From Paramecium pentaurelia (taxonomy: Eukaryota > Ciliophora > Oligohymenophorea > Peniculida > Parameciidae), in contig CAJJDO010000039.1 of the NCBI GenBank assembly GCA_905183005.1, positions 439,187-503,186 on the forward strand: a stretch of 64,000 bases of DNA, in the 5' to 3' direction. A program made the translations under genes and the position numbers. This document shows, piece after piece, positions 47,820 to 59,928 of the stretch (its first letter is position 1; every line of letters begins with the position of its first letter). Below the pieces are notes generated by a model. It saw only the letters and a program-made list of their open reading frames with translations, searched no databases and had not been told where the DNA came from.

Positions 47820-50524
47820 ATGATGAAACAATTAAAATAGCCTTCTCAAATAATTAAGATTATTTAAAATAACAATAGCCATAATATATCAGAAATAATT
47901 ATTGTTTAAGAATATTCATTGGTACAATTAAAGGAAAATGAGTTAAATCTAATTTATTAAGCTAATGAAAAAATAGTTGATGCAGTTCCTATTCAATATC
48001 CATTAAATTAATTTTAAATTGCCATTTTATATCAAAGTGGTCATATTGAATTATATTAACCTAAGACTCATTAAATCACATTATAATTGAGTTTGTAAGG
48101 TTAATTAAAAATGCCATATAAATTATTTTATGTTAAGAATTTCCTGTATGCATCTGATTATATATAAGGAATGATTATAATCAATTTAAGTATATAAGAA
48201 GAATAGAATTTCATGAAAAAGGATGTAAGAATTATAAGTGTAAATGAAATAGAAGACCATACATTAATATTTTATTATACAACCAAAAAATTAATATAAT
48301 ATGATTTAAAAACTTAATAAGAGATTTGTTTACTTGAAAATTAATAAATATAAAGATTTTCAAACATATCTAAATTATTTGTAAAAAATAATATATTAGT
48401 TACCTATTCTTATTAAACACTTTCATTTTATTAATTAAATCCATTCAAAGAAATTAATAATTATTCAAAACTAATAAATAATAAAATAATAGATATATTA
48501 GAATATGGATTAAATAAAAATTAATATTTAATAATTCAAGAAAATGGTTAAATTGATTTAATAACATTAAAAACTGAGTAAAAAGTAAGCAATCATTTAA
48601 ATGTTATCAAATTAGATGTTGAAGAAATTCTATTGAGTTATTTACTAAATAATGAATTATTAATTATAGTTTCAAAAGATGGAATCTCAGTATTTGATGC
48701 TAATTTTGTATTAAATTTCCAATTATAATTATGTAGAAATATGACTAACCTATTTGAATTTAAAAATAATTTGTATGCTATTAAATAGTATAATGATTAT
48801 AGCAAACCATTTGTTCTTAAGAATATAAAAAATATGAAAGAAAAAAAAATTATTACTAAATTTTCTTAAACATTAATAATCAAATAAATTTTGTAAGTAG
48901 ATTAATATTTATTAATTATCACTAATAATTAAATTTAATTATATTAAGATATTCAATAATTATAAGTGTTAAATTATTAAAGCTAAATACAACAATGTAT
49001 GATACTAAATAATTAATATGTTATATTATCAAATGATTAAAAATTATAATTATATCATATATAAAATGATTAATTGTAATTGTTAGATCAAATTAATTAG
49101 GAAGCAATTGTAATTAAATCTCATTTTAAATAAAATCAATTTACAATATTCAATAATAATGGTTATATTTAATTATATGAAATTGATCAAAATAAATTAA
49201 TATTTAAAACTTAATCATAATAATATCTTGACTTAAGTAGTTATTATATAGATTAATAAAATTTGATAATTTGTAGATTTGATTGTTAATTAACTCAATT
49301 TAAATTTTAAGGAGAAGTAGAAGTAGAAGGAATTCCACTTTAAACATTTTAAATGAATTCAATAGCTATATTGATTAATTACAATAATATTACTAATGAA
49401 TATATAGTTTTTTGTTAAAATGGATAATGTTATGTATTTGATAATTAATTAAATGTCAAAATTATAAATAATCCAGTTGGTATTAATAATATTGTATAAG
49501 AAATATAACATTTTAATAATTTCTACCTTATAACTATTTTATAATAAAGATCAATCAAATACTTAGTTTTTGAAGAAATGAATGACTATTATATTTCAAT
49601 TAAGGAAAATGATTCACTTTTTTTAAGTAATAAAAATGAACTTTATTTATTAAATAATCAAAGTTTGGATAAAATAAGTTTAAGAGATCAAGAAATAGGA
49701 TACTTAGATGTAAATATATTTCCAAAACAAGAATAAGTTTTATTATTAAAAAATAATATACTTATTACTTAAAATTGTGTTTATAAATATTTTGATAACT
49801 CATTTGAAATAATTCAAGATTTTGGATAAGAATAAAAAAGAATATATAATGCAGATATTGAAGGGGAAAATATAGGATTATTATTAAATGATTCATCTAT
49901 TTGTATTATGAATGCAAATTAAAATAGAAAAATAGATGTGAGAATACATAAAATAAAAGAAGAATATAAATATTAATAGATAAAATTGTCAAAAGATATT
50001 ATTATATTAACATATTAAAATTAAGTAACAATCTATTCATTAAATAAATTTGATTAATTAGAGTAATTTAAAGCTATATATCCAGATAAGAATTTTTGTA
50101 AAGACGAAGAAATAATTTAGATACATATAGAAACACATTCTGAATCATAATTAGTATTGAATTTATTAATTTAATAAGCAGGAATAGCAATAGTAAATTT
50201 AAAAATAAATAAATATAATGGAGTTACATAGGTTCGATTAAATAAAGTAAATTATAAATTATTATTAAATAGAAAATTTATTCTCCTATTGATGTTTCTG
50301 AACATTTAAGAATGTAAATGCTTTAAACAACATGGCAATTATTTAATACAAAAAATGAATGTTAAGTTTTTAAGCATGTTCATAATTTCTTTGATTCTAG
50401 TCTCCAACCTATTTAAGAGAAACCAGAAATAATTAATGATTATGTCATAGATTCAATATAATTTAATGGAGTTATATATTATTTAGGTATATGTGGTGCT
50501 TTATGGAGTTTACACTTGGACTGA
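47820..50524 (+). CDS. Large protein, probable beta-propeller (DDB1/CPSF-A-like?), unknown
   Basis: The product of 892 residues has no membrane segments. It consists of short beta-strand-like units with turns, such as FQIAILYQSGHIELYQ, YLIIQENGQIDLITL, LLIIVSKDGISVFDAN, QFTIFNNNGYIQLYEI and EYIVFCQNGQCYVFDN. The repeating pattern of hydrophobic strand, Asn/Gly turn, then a strand with Leu-Tyr resembles multi-propeller proteins of the DDB1/CPSF160/SF3B3 group, and the C-terminus is helical (EHLRMQMLQTTWQLF) as in those proteins. I could not confirm the family. Only one intron (26 bp, near the 3' end) is present and leaves exactly 893 codons. It converges on the ankyrin gene with 60 bp between stops. 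Confidence 0.6.
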
Positions 50525-50584
50525 ATTATAATAATATTTATATATATATATATTTATAGATAGAGAATATTAATTATATATTTA

Positions 50585-51703
50585 TCAAAAACAGCAAAGA
50601 GTATCTGCTTTGAGATTTGATTTAATGAGTTATTTTATTTGAGGATTTGTAGTTTATCGAATGGCTGCTTTTAATTCTTTGTTTGAATAATTAGATTTTT
50701 CTAGTAACAATTAAACACAATGATAATGATTCCATCTAATTGAGACTTCTAAAGGAGATTCATAAAAGTTTTCATAAACTTTACTTTTTATAAAAGGATT
50801 TGCTTATTAATCTAATAAAAATTTAATAACTTCAAGATTTCCATTTTTACAAGATATGTATAAAGAATTTTATCCAAATTTGTTGAAAGAATTCAATATA
50901 TGTTTTGGATCAGTAGGACAATATAAATGTCTAAAATATATATTATAAAATTAATTTACTTTTTTGGATACATTTTTAATAATTTAATCATATTTTGAAT
51001 ATCCTTTTATGATCCTTATTCAGAATAATAAATGAATCTATCTACTAATTTTAAATTTGATAAGATATCATTAACATTTTCATAATCCCTTGATGATGGT
51101 TCTGGATGTATTTTAGAAACATTCATATTAGTAGATGGTTAGATCATTGTTTCTTTTAATTAATCCTAATTAATCTATTTAATAAATATACTAGGTTTGA
51201 TATATGTTCAACAATGTTTTATTACATTCTTCTAATACTTAAAAGTAAATTCCCAAAAGCTTTAAATTTATTTTTTTTTGGAGAATCATCTCCATTAATC
51301 TTTGTTGGTGATTCAATAATAGTATTAGTTTAAAGAAGTTAATCATCTTTCAAAAATTAAAATTCTTATTACTCTTTTTTATTCATATCAATACTAATTT
51401 AATCTTTTTTAATCTATTATTAAGATAAAATATATAATTCATACTTGAGAATTGGCAAACTCACTTTGGAAATCTTGACTTAATTTATTTTGACTTGACA
51501 ATTATTATGATTCTTTAAGTTCTTGACTTTTATATTCAGAAAAGCTAAGTTTTCTATTTGAAGGACTATAATCTTCTAATAATTACTATAATCTAAATTC
51601 AATATACTTGAATGTTATTAAATCCTACTTATGAATTAGGAGATGAACTTTATTTTTTCTCTGGTTAAATTGGGATGATATATTTTGAGTATATGTTATC
51701 CAT
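50585..51703 (-). CDS. Ankyrin-repeat protein
   Basis: The 336-residue protein has a disordered Ser/Lys/Gln-rich N-terminal 200 residues and at least two ankyrin repeats near the C-terminus: FGQNSLYISCKNGNLEVIKF LLD and SPLEVSIRWNHYHCVQLLLE. A further helical pair (ELKAAIRQTTNPQIKQLI) may be a degenerate third. Four introns (22, 31, 26 and 29 bp) leave exactly 337 codons; the last sits just before the first repeat. Ankyrin repeats bind proteins; no catalytic domain is present, so function is open. Confidence 0.8.
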
Positions 51704-51923
51704 TATATTAATTATTTATATATATATATATATTAATCTAATCAATATTTAATTAACAAATAAACTAATTATCTAAATTTTATATATAAGGATTCCTCTT
51801 CAGATATTTGATATCATTTATAATAGATTCAAATTATATATTTTCTTTTAATTGTTTAATTTTACTTTATTCAAATTTAAACTTTAAACATCTAATTTAG
51901 ATATAATTTATTAATTATATTAA

Positions 51924-53033
51924 TCATTAATAATCACCTTTTTCTATATAGGGTTAGACACTTTTTCGGTCTCCTCTTAATAATGGATATTATTTAGATA
52001 ATTAAGTTTATGAGTATTTGGTAGTGTTTTATATCTAAAGTTCAGTCCATGCTCTTTAACCAAATGCTTTACATACAAATTAAACAGATTCTTCCAATAT
52101 TTTGACAGGTCTCCTTGAATTATGTGTACCTTCAAAACTAAATAATTCCTTATTATGTCCACGAAATAATTTCATTAACAATTTAGGATGACTTTCTCTT
52201 ATCAAATCATCTTATTGAGCAGATAAAAATAATATTTGAACATCCTAGGGTAAAACTAAGTATTATTTATTTATTACCTTATATGATTTGAACTATATTT
52301 AATTCATCAATATTAAATTTAACTTCTTAATTTATTTTAGATTTGACATAGCACCAAAAACAATTAAAACAACAATTTGGAATTTTGTAATTTGCTTTTG
52401 CTAATTCTTAGCATAATAATGTTAAATTAGAGAATGGACTATCACAAACTAATACTTTAAATTCATAGTTATAATGGGCTGCTAAGATGGCTGTCACAGA
52501 ACCCATTGATCTACCCCATATTCCAATAGATGTAAGATATCCCTATGAAACTTATATATTATTAAATAATTACTTTATTTTCTCTTAAATAATCATATAA
52601 ACAAATAACATCTTTAGACTCATGATATCCCAAAGAGATATATTCACCTTCTGATAATCCAGAACCTTATTCACTTAATTTAAGATACCAGATAAATCTA
52701 TACCACAAACTGAAATGTTTGCTGGAATTAAATATTCAATAATAGTGAATGATTCAATTCTACTGCTTGAATTACCATGTAAATATATCATACAAGGATG
52801 AGGTTTATCTTACATTCTTACAGGTTCAAATAAACTATATAGAATGAGTATTCTAACCTACATTATAATTTCTAATTTCGATTATTATGTATTTCAAAGT
52901 CTGTTCTTTTTGTTATTGTATCTTTGACTTTAAATATTTCATTTCCAAGATCTTTAAGATTATAACAATGTCTTGGAGGTCTAACAATTGGTTTCCATAA
53001 TAATTCATTCCATTTATATTCTTATTGACTCAT
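51924..53033 (-). CDS. Alpha/beta hydrolase (ABHD13/17-like serine hydrolase)
   Basis: The 336-residue protein has an alpha/beta-hydrolase core. PHPCMIYLHGNSSSRIES carries the HGN oxyanion-hole loop; GIDLSGSGLSEGEYISLGY follows as in ABHD17/BEM46 proteins; GIWGRSMGSVTAI holds the nucleophile elbow G-R-S-M-G with the catalytic Ser. An acid residue is likely in VQILFLSAQQDDLI and the His in FEGTHNSRR. Four introns (23, 23, 31 and 22 bp) leave exactly 337 codons. ABHD17 enzymes remove palmitate from proteins such as Ras; whether this one does is inferred. A Cys-rich part (NCCFNCFWCY) in the lid region could itself be palmitoylated. Confidence 0.85.
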
Positions 53034-53084
53034 GTAAGTTTTAAAAATTAATAATATATTGTTTTATATAATTAATATAAATTT

Positions 53085-53678
53085 ATGAATTTGCCATAAG
53101 TATTCAGTGTGTTTACAGATAATAATTAATTTGAGAAATTCATTGAAGATCTTGTGGCTGATTGTGTACATGGAATTAAATTACCTTATTTGAATCAATT
53201 TCCTGAAATTAATCATTATAATTTAATCATAGAGGCTCAATAATTTATGTAGTAATTTAGTGAATATTTATTGGAAATGAATAATCAAAATAGAGAAGAA
53301 GTGTAAAGATTATTAGATAAATTAAAAACATAAATAGATGCAGAAAAACATTAAATATTTACAAGAATAATAACTGAAAACTTTAAAGGAATGTGTAAAT
53401 AAGCATTATATACACATATTGCATTATCAAAATATGTATTAATTGATTATAATTGGAATTTAAATGTATATTTTTATAATTCTATATAGTTAACAATATC
53501 ATCCAATAAAATAGCTAAATCATAGATTCCTACAATAATTGTAGAATTGCATTTATAAACTTTAGATAATATAGCCAATAAAAAAAAGATTAGATTTGAA
53601 ATGACAAAAGAAGAATTAGAATAGTTTGTAGGTAAATTATAAAAAGTTATGAATTAATTACAATTATAATATAAATGA
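53085..53678 (+). CDS. COMM-domain protein (COMMD family)
   Basis: The 189-residue protein has the helical N-terminal half and the C-terminal COMM domain of the COMMD family. COMM features are YVLIDYNWNLNL (the Val-Asp-x-x-Trp-x-Leu core), ISSNKIAKSQIPTIIVELHL, and FEMTKEELEQFVGKLQKVM. In animals ten COMMDs form a ring that joins CCDC22/CCDC93 in the Commander complex for endosomal recycling. Which COMMD this matches is not clear. One 24-bp intron within the COMM domain leaves exactly 190 codons. Its stop lies 2 bp from the stop of the convergent kanadaptin gene. Confidence 0.85.
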
Positions 53679-53680
53679 TT

Positions 53681-55472
53681 TCATTAAAACTTGGTTATAT
53701 CAATATAATCATCCTTTTCAATTTCAGATTCTCTATAATTTCTAGGATGGGGTTTTGGTTTTGGAGCCAATTTCTATTATTATTAAATCAATTCTTATTA
53801 TTCTTTATCATACTATTACAATATTTCTTAAACCTTTTATTATTCTTTAAATTATTTAAACTTTTATTTTTCTTTTTGACTTTCCTTTTCTGCTTCCTTC
53901 TCAAAATATTTTCTAGCTTTTTCTAATATCATCTCTTCATCTTCTTCTTCATCTTATTCCTTTTCTGCTTATTCTTTTAATTTTTTCAATTATTCAATAG
54001 TATTATCATTTTTTTATTTTATTTGATCATTAGATTATTGAATTTAATTTTGTTAAACTGTAGTATTATTTGAATTTTCAATAGGATTATCATCTTCTTC
54101 ATCATCAAAAAATGATAATTTAATATCTGGTTTAACAAATTTCAATTATTCTGAGACTTTAGTTAAATTATCTATAACAGATTTTAATTTATCCAATAAT
54201 TTAGGTCTTTCTTATTATGCAATAGTAATAGCTGTTTATTTCATATAATTATCTAATTCATCTTCTTCATCTATTTCTTTTTCTTCATTTCTTTAAATAT
54301 TTAATAATTCATTATTTAATAGATCTCTTTCTTCAATTAATTACTCTAATCTTTTTTTTAATTATTAATATGATTCAGTAGTTTTTTCTACTTTAATTTC
54401 TTTATTTACTTATTCAACTTCTTATGTATTTTCTTTTTTCTTTAAAGTATTATCATAAAATTCATCTTCTTCTTCTGAACTCACTTCAGCTTATTATTCA
54501 AATTTATTAATCTTTTAAACTCTATCTCCAAATAAAACAAATTTTAATCCAACTTCTAAACTTTCTAATTCAGATCCTAATTCTTAAACTTTAGTTTCTA
54601 AATCACATTTATTTCTGCCTGATTATTCATCCAATCCAAAATTCTTTCTCTCTTTTACCATCAAATTATCTAATTCTTCTTATTATTAACGATAAGTTGA
54701 TAATTTTTCACTATATTTATTTATTTTATCTATCAATTATTCTGATAAACCTGGTAATTAAAGCAATAATTCTGGTTCTAATGGATATTCTTATTCTTAA
54801 TGATATCTATAAACTTCTTATTCATCATCTATTCCCCAATCTATTCCTTCTATTTCTGATTCCTCTTTTTTCTAATTTTTTAATAATTTATATATATACT
54901 CTAGGTTTCATATGTCTATAAAGTGGATTCTAATACAATAGATTTAAATAATGTTCCTTTACTGTTTTAAATTCTCTTTTAGCATTTCTTTTATCTAATT
55001 TCTTTTATAATTCTTATTCTTATATATTTGCATCCTATTTTATTTATATATTAAATATACCTCTTTTTCTAAGTCTTCACATCTCAAAATATACATTCTA
55101 ATACTTTATCCAAATTTCAATTAATCATATGGTTTTAATTTATGAAATAATTTTGTTGGAATTTTTACATTATTTACAAATGTTCCATGTGTACTACCCA
55201 AATCATATAAATAAAATTCATTTGTATTCTTTGATTGTAATACTGCATGTTTTCTACTTATTGTAGGATTATCCAATACAATATCACATATTTTTTCATT
55301 CTTTCCTATTAAATACATTGCTTTCTATATAAGTTAATGTCCTATATACATTGTCAATTTTCTTTTATTCAATTAATACTCCATTCTTTAATACTTCTAA
55401 ATAGAATGGTAGCTTAGGTCTCATTGACCATGATGGAGGAGTATAATCTTCATACAACGTAAAGGTCGACAT
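53681..55472 (-). CDS. SLC4A1AP: Kanadaptin-like FHA-domain protein (SLC4A1AP)
   Basis: The 570-residue protein starts with the kanadaptin lead (EDYTPPSWSMRPKLPFYLEV LKNG) followed by an FHA domain for phosphothreonine binding: MYLIGKNEKICDIVLDNPTI with SRKHAVLQS, then FYLYDLGSTHGTFVNNVKIP. The marker GIDWGIDDEQ corresponds to the MDWGISDEE box after the FHA domain in animal kanadaptin. The rest is coiled coil, acidic patches and a basic end (PKPKPHPRNYRE). Three introns (25, 26 and 28 bp) leave exactly 571 codons. Kanadaptin is mostly nuclear and linked to splicing; that role is from other organisms. The start codon is 20 bp from the divergent histidine kinase start. Confidence 0.88.
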
Positions 55473-55492
55473 TATATAAATTTATTTATTAA

Positions 55493-57984
55493 ATGCATAT
55501 TTCCAAGGAATAAAGAGTTAGAATTACTCTAGCACTATTATCCATTATTGATTTTGCCTATACATTTCAGAATTTTTCATAAATTAAAGTTATACTCTCC
55601 AGTCTATTAGTTTTGTCTAATATCGGTATAAATATAATTTGATCTTAGTAAGTATGTTATTACTAAAAAAGAAATAGATATCGATAATTATGATTACTTT
55701 ATATTATGGAAAGGAGATTATCTTATATGGACCAACGTTAACATGGCCAGTATTATATCTTTTTAAAAAGATTGGCTCTTAAAAATTAATTTTTCTTTCT
55801 TTATTTTCAATTCAAATTGCATTCAACTATGTTGATTCTTTATGGATATTGATTCTGAAAACTAAAGAACATTATTGCATGGAATTAATCATTATTTTTA
55901 TATAAGAAGGGTATTCATTTTATATCTAATAAAAACCATTTAATCAATGTATTCGTCTTTTAATAAAACAATTTAAATAAGACTGCATTCTTTAATTATT
56001 TGATAGAAATTACAATAACATTTCCATTAATTAAAAGAACACATTAATAATTAATAGATAATAGTCTGTAAAAAATGTATTAAATTCTCCAAAATCAGAT
56101 CAAATACGTTTATGCACTGATGAATAAGAATTATTTTATAAACTTTACTTAAATAATGATGATTTTTAAGTACTGGAATCTAATCAATAAAATTTATAAA
56201 CCAAAATGATATTTAAATCTCCAAAAGAATTATTGTTATTTTTAAAGAATAATAGATAATATTATATATTAGCTGTTCTTAATGATCCTTGTATTAATTA
56301 AAAAGTATTTTATTAAGTTAAGTATTTATAAAAAGATGCTTTCTATCTTTTATATTATATAAAAATTGAAAATGGATTAACAAATTGGTAAAATCATAAA
56401 ATATCCAAATATAAATAAAATCTTATTAATATTTTTAATCATAAATTGAAGACTCCTTTAAATGGAGCTATTGGCCATTTAATAACAGCTAATGATGATG
56501 AAAATATAATGGAATAAGTTAAATAATTATATTTATAGCCAGCTTTATTAAATTGTAGATTATAATTATATTTAGTCTAAGATATACTTGATTACTTGTC
56601 ATGTGAGATTGAGTAATTAACTATAATGAACAATAAAACAAATTTATAATCTTTATTATCTGAATTATATGATTTAATAGAGAATTAATGTAAAATGAAA
56701 AAGATAGATGTTTTATTTAAAATTAATGATGAAATTTTTGATAAATTGGATTCAAAATATTGGTTTATTTATACTGATTCTAATAAATTAATTCGTGTTT
56801 TACTAAATATTTTAAATACTTCATATAGATATACAGATGAAGGGGGATGTATCAGTTTAGAAATTAAATTGGATTAATTGAATAAAATAACATATTTTAC
56901 AATAATTGAAGAAGGATCAGGAATAAATGAAGAATAAATTTAATAATTAAAAAATTAATTAAATTAATTAGATCATTGTGCAACAACAAATAAATCAAAT
57001 AAATTATTATGTGATGACAATAGGATCAATTCAGGAATCAATCTATATTTAATAAATAAATTAATCAAATTATTAAGTGGAGATAATAGTAAATTATAAT
57101 TAAGAATTTAATAAAATAATCAATTATTCTTTACTTTTTCAATTAGTGATACTTAAGATTTACAATCTGAAAGTTCACTTGGTAGATCAAAAAATAATAG
57201 TTTAAATAAATAAAAATCTTTAAGAAGTTTGAATAAAAACAACTTTTAATAAAGTCCAAGAATATCTAAATTCAAGTAATTATCTCAAAGATAATTTAAT
57301 TTCAAATCTTATAATTCACTTGCATCCTTGTAATAAACAGAAATCGTAGATGTTGAACCTATTGCATAAATTCCAAATATGTTATAAACAAAAAATGATA
57401 ATCATAAAAATTGTCATTAAAGATAAAGATTTAAATCTATAAAAAAACATATTGATAATTAATAATGCTAAAAAACAAGTTCAAAAATACATTCAGCTGA
57501 TTCAGCAATATAATAGATTTCAAAAACTGAGAAATATATATTAGTAGTAGATGATGAACCATTCAATCATGAAACATTATGTTTAATGTTAAAAAATATA
57601 GGTTTTAATAAATTTTTGAAAGCTTTTAATGGTTAATAATGTATTGATTTAGTTTTGCAATATCATGATTAAATATATATGATTATGATGGATATAGATA
57701 TGCCAATAATGAATGGAATAGAAACAACAAGATAATTAGAGAAATTAATTATTATTAATTCTGTTAGTTATATTCCAATAATCGGATGTACTGCTCATGA
57801 AGACTATGAATCTCATTTAAAATGCTTTGAAGCAGGAATGATACATGTTGTAATTAAACCAGTTTTTATAAAATCTATATAAGAAGCTTTGTATAAGATA
57901 TCTGAATTAAATTCAAATGAAACCATCAAAGAAAATAACTCATCTTACATAATGAAAACAGTTTAATCTAAATCTTCTGAATGA
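55493..57984 (+). CDS. Membrane hybrid histidine kinase with receiver domain
   Basis: The 822-residue protein opens with several hydrophobic helices (ITLALLSIIDFAYTF; KVILSSLLVLSNIVS; LIFLSLFSIQIAF). Next is the dimerisation helix with the phospho-accepting His in NHKLKTPLNGAIGHL, a HATPase part with N-box NKLIRVLLNILNTSYRYT and a G-box EEGSGINEEQI, a Ser/Gln-rich linker, and a C-terminal receiver: ILVVDDEPFNHETLCLML, phospho-acceptor Asp in MIMMDIDMPIMNG, CTAHED, and the conserved Lys in VIKPV. One 23-bp intron near the start leaves exactly 823 codons. The first G-box aspartate is Glu, and the second box is degenerate. Hybrid kinases of this layout sense signals and pass phosphate from His to Asp. 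Confidence 0.88.
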
Positions 57985-58073
57985 CATTAAAATATATTTG
58001 ATAAAATTACTTATATAATCTGATTATTTATCTTCAATTTGATTTTCTATTAAATTTTTTTATTGACAAAATA

Positions 58074-59891
58074 ATGAAACCATATATTAATGCATATCCA
58101 ATAACAACATACAATTAAAATATTGATGTAATGCAAACTCAAGTATCATCAAACTTATAAGACTAAATAAATCTTTTGCAGGAAATTAAGTAATTGCTAG
58201 ACCAATATCCTCACCAAAATATTACACGAATCATTTAGCTTACAATAAATAATAACACTATTGAATCAAAACATGAAACTTGTGATTTTACTTTGGACTA
58301 ATATTTAAAAAACAGACAAAGCTTTTGGTTGTCTAAAGAAGAAATTTATAATATCCTTGGATAAATTGTTTAAGGGTATATGCATTTAAAGAATTTAAAA
58401 ATTACTCATAGAGATTTGAATCCAAGAACGATATTAGTCTTGCGTGTTTTAGAAACTAATAATGTAATTATTAAAGTACATAAAATTTATTGATTCTAGA
58501 TTTCTGATTTTGGAGTGGCATCACTTAATTAAACTAGAATGAGGGAAAATGCTGGTACTCCATTTTATCAAGCTCCTGAAATCACACAAAATAATGAATA
58601 TGATGATCAATGTGATGTTTATTCTGTAAATATTAAATAATAGATTTAGTTAGGATTAATATTATATTAAATGTGCTTTAAAAATTAATACCATATTTAC
58701 CCTGTCACATAAGAAGAGCTTTAAAAATTTTAAGAATAACTTAAATTTAACAAATTTAGAATACCAGATGGATTAATTGATCCAGCTTTAAAACAATTAA
58801 TTGAAAAAATGATAGTATACGATCCAAATTAAAGGATTAATTGGTCTGAATTGGCTAATATGCAAGTATTATAGCCTAAATTTTTGATCTTACCAAACTA
58901 AAAAAATACCAAGTTATATTATATAGATTTTTTAAAATCATTAGGTAGAGGAAGTTAAGGATGTACCTACTTAACTTATGATCTAATCAATTAAAACACA
59001 GAATATTGTACAAAATAAATAGATTCCAATAATATTGAAGGGTAGCGAGAACTTTAAGCCTACAAATTAATCAAAGAAAATACATATTGTGAAAATATTA
59101 TAATGGTTGAAGATATTTTATCATAAAAGGATAATTCATATTTGGTCATGGAAAAATGTGAAAAAAATATTGAATAATATTTCAGAGAAAAATAATTTGA
59201 TCTATCCTAATAGGAGGCTTTAGATATTGTATAATAGATAGTCACTGGCTATCTTCATATTACCAAATTCAATATTATTCATAGAGATCTAAAACCACAA
59301 AATATTTTAATAAAACATAATAATCAAACCAATAAAATAATTATCAAAGTATAAATCTTCTTTTAAATAGATTATTGATTTTGGAGTTGGAAAAGTGCTC
59401 TAACAATCAAAAGAATTGACTAATACTTATGCAGGAACACCCATCTATACTGCCCCAGAAATAATATTTTCTCATGACTATAATAATAAATGTGATATAT
59501 TCTCAGTATTTATGTTATATATCACTAGCTAGGAGTAATGTTGTATCAGCTTGTTTATGAAGGGGCCAATTATTTTTAAGGTTAACCAAATAGTATAGAA
59601 GATTTAAAGAGAATTTTATTAAATATTAAATCCACTCCAGTTTAATGCAAGAAACCCTATAAAAATGTAATTTCTTAATTTTATTTTAGTTTAATAATAA
59701 TTTTTTATCATTAATAGATAAGATGTTGATATTTGATTAAAATGAAAGAATCGATTGGGAAACATTAAATTAATAGTTAAAAAACTTTACACAATCTAAA
59801 ATTAAAATTATATCTATAAATAATTAAAACTTAGATTTATAATCCCAAACTCAATAAGAATAATTATAATAATAATAATATTAATAATAAT

Positions 59892-59928
<37 letters not shown>

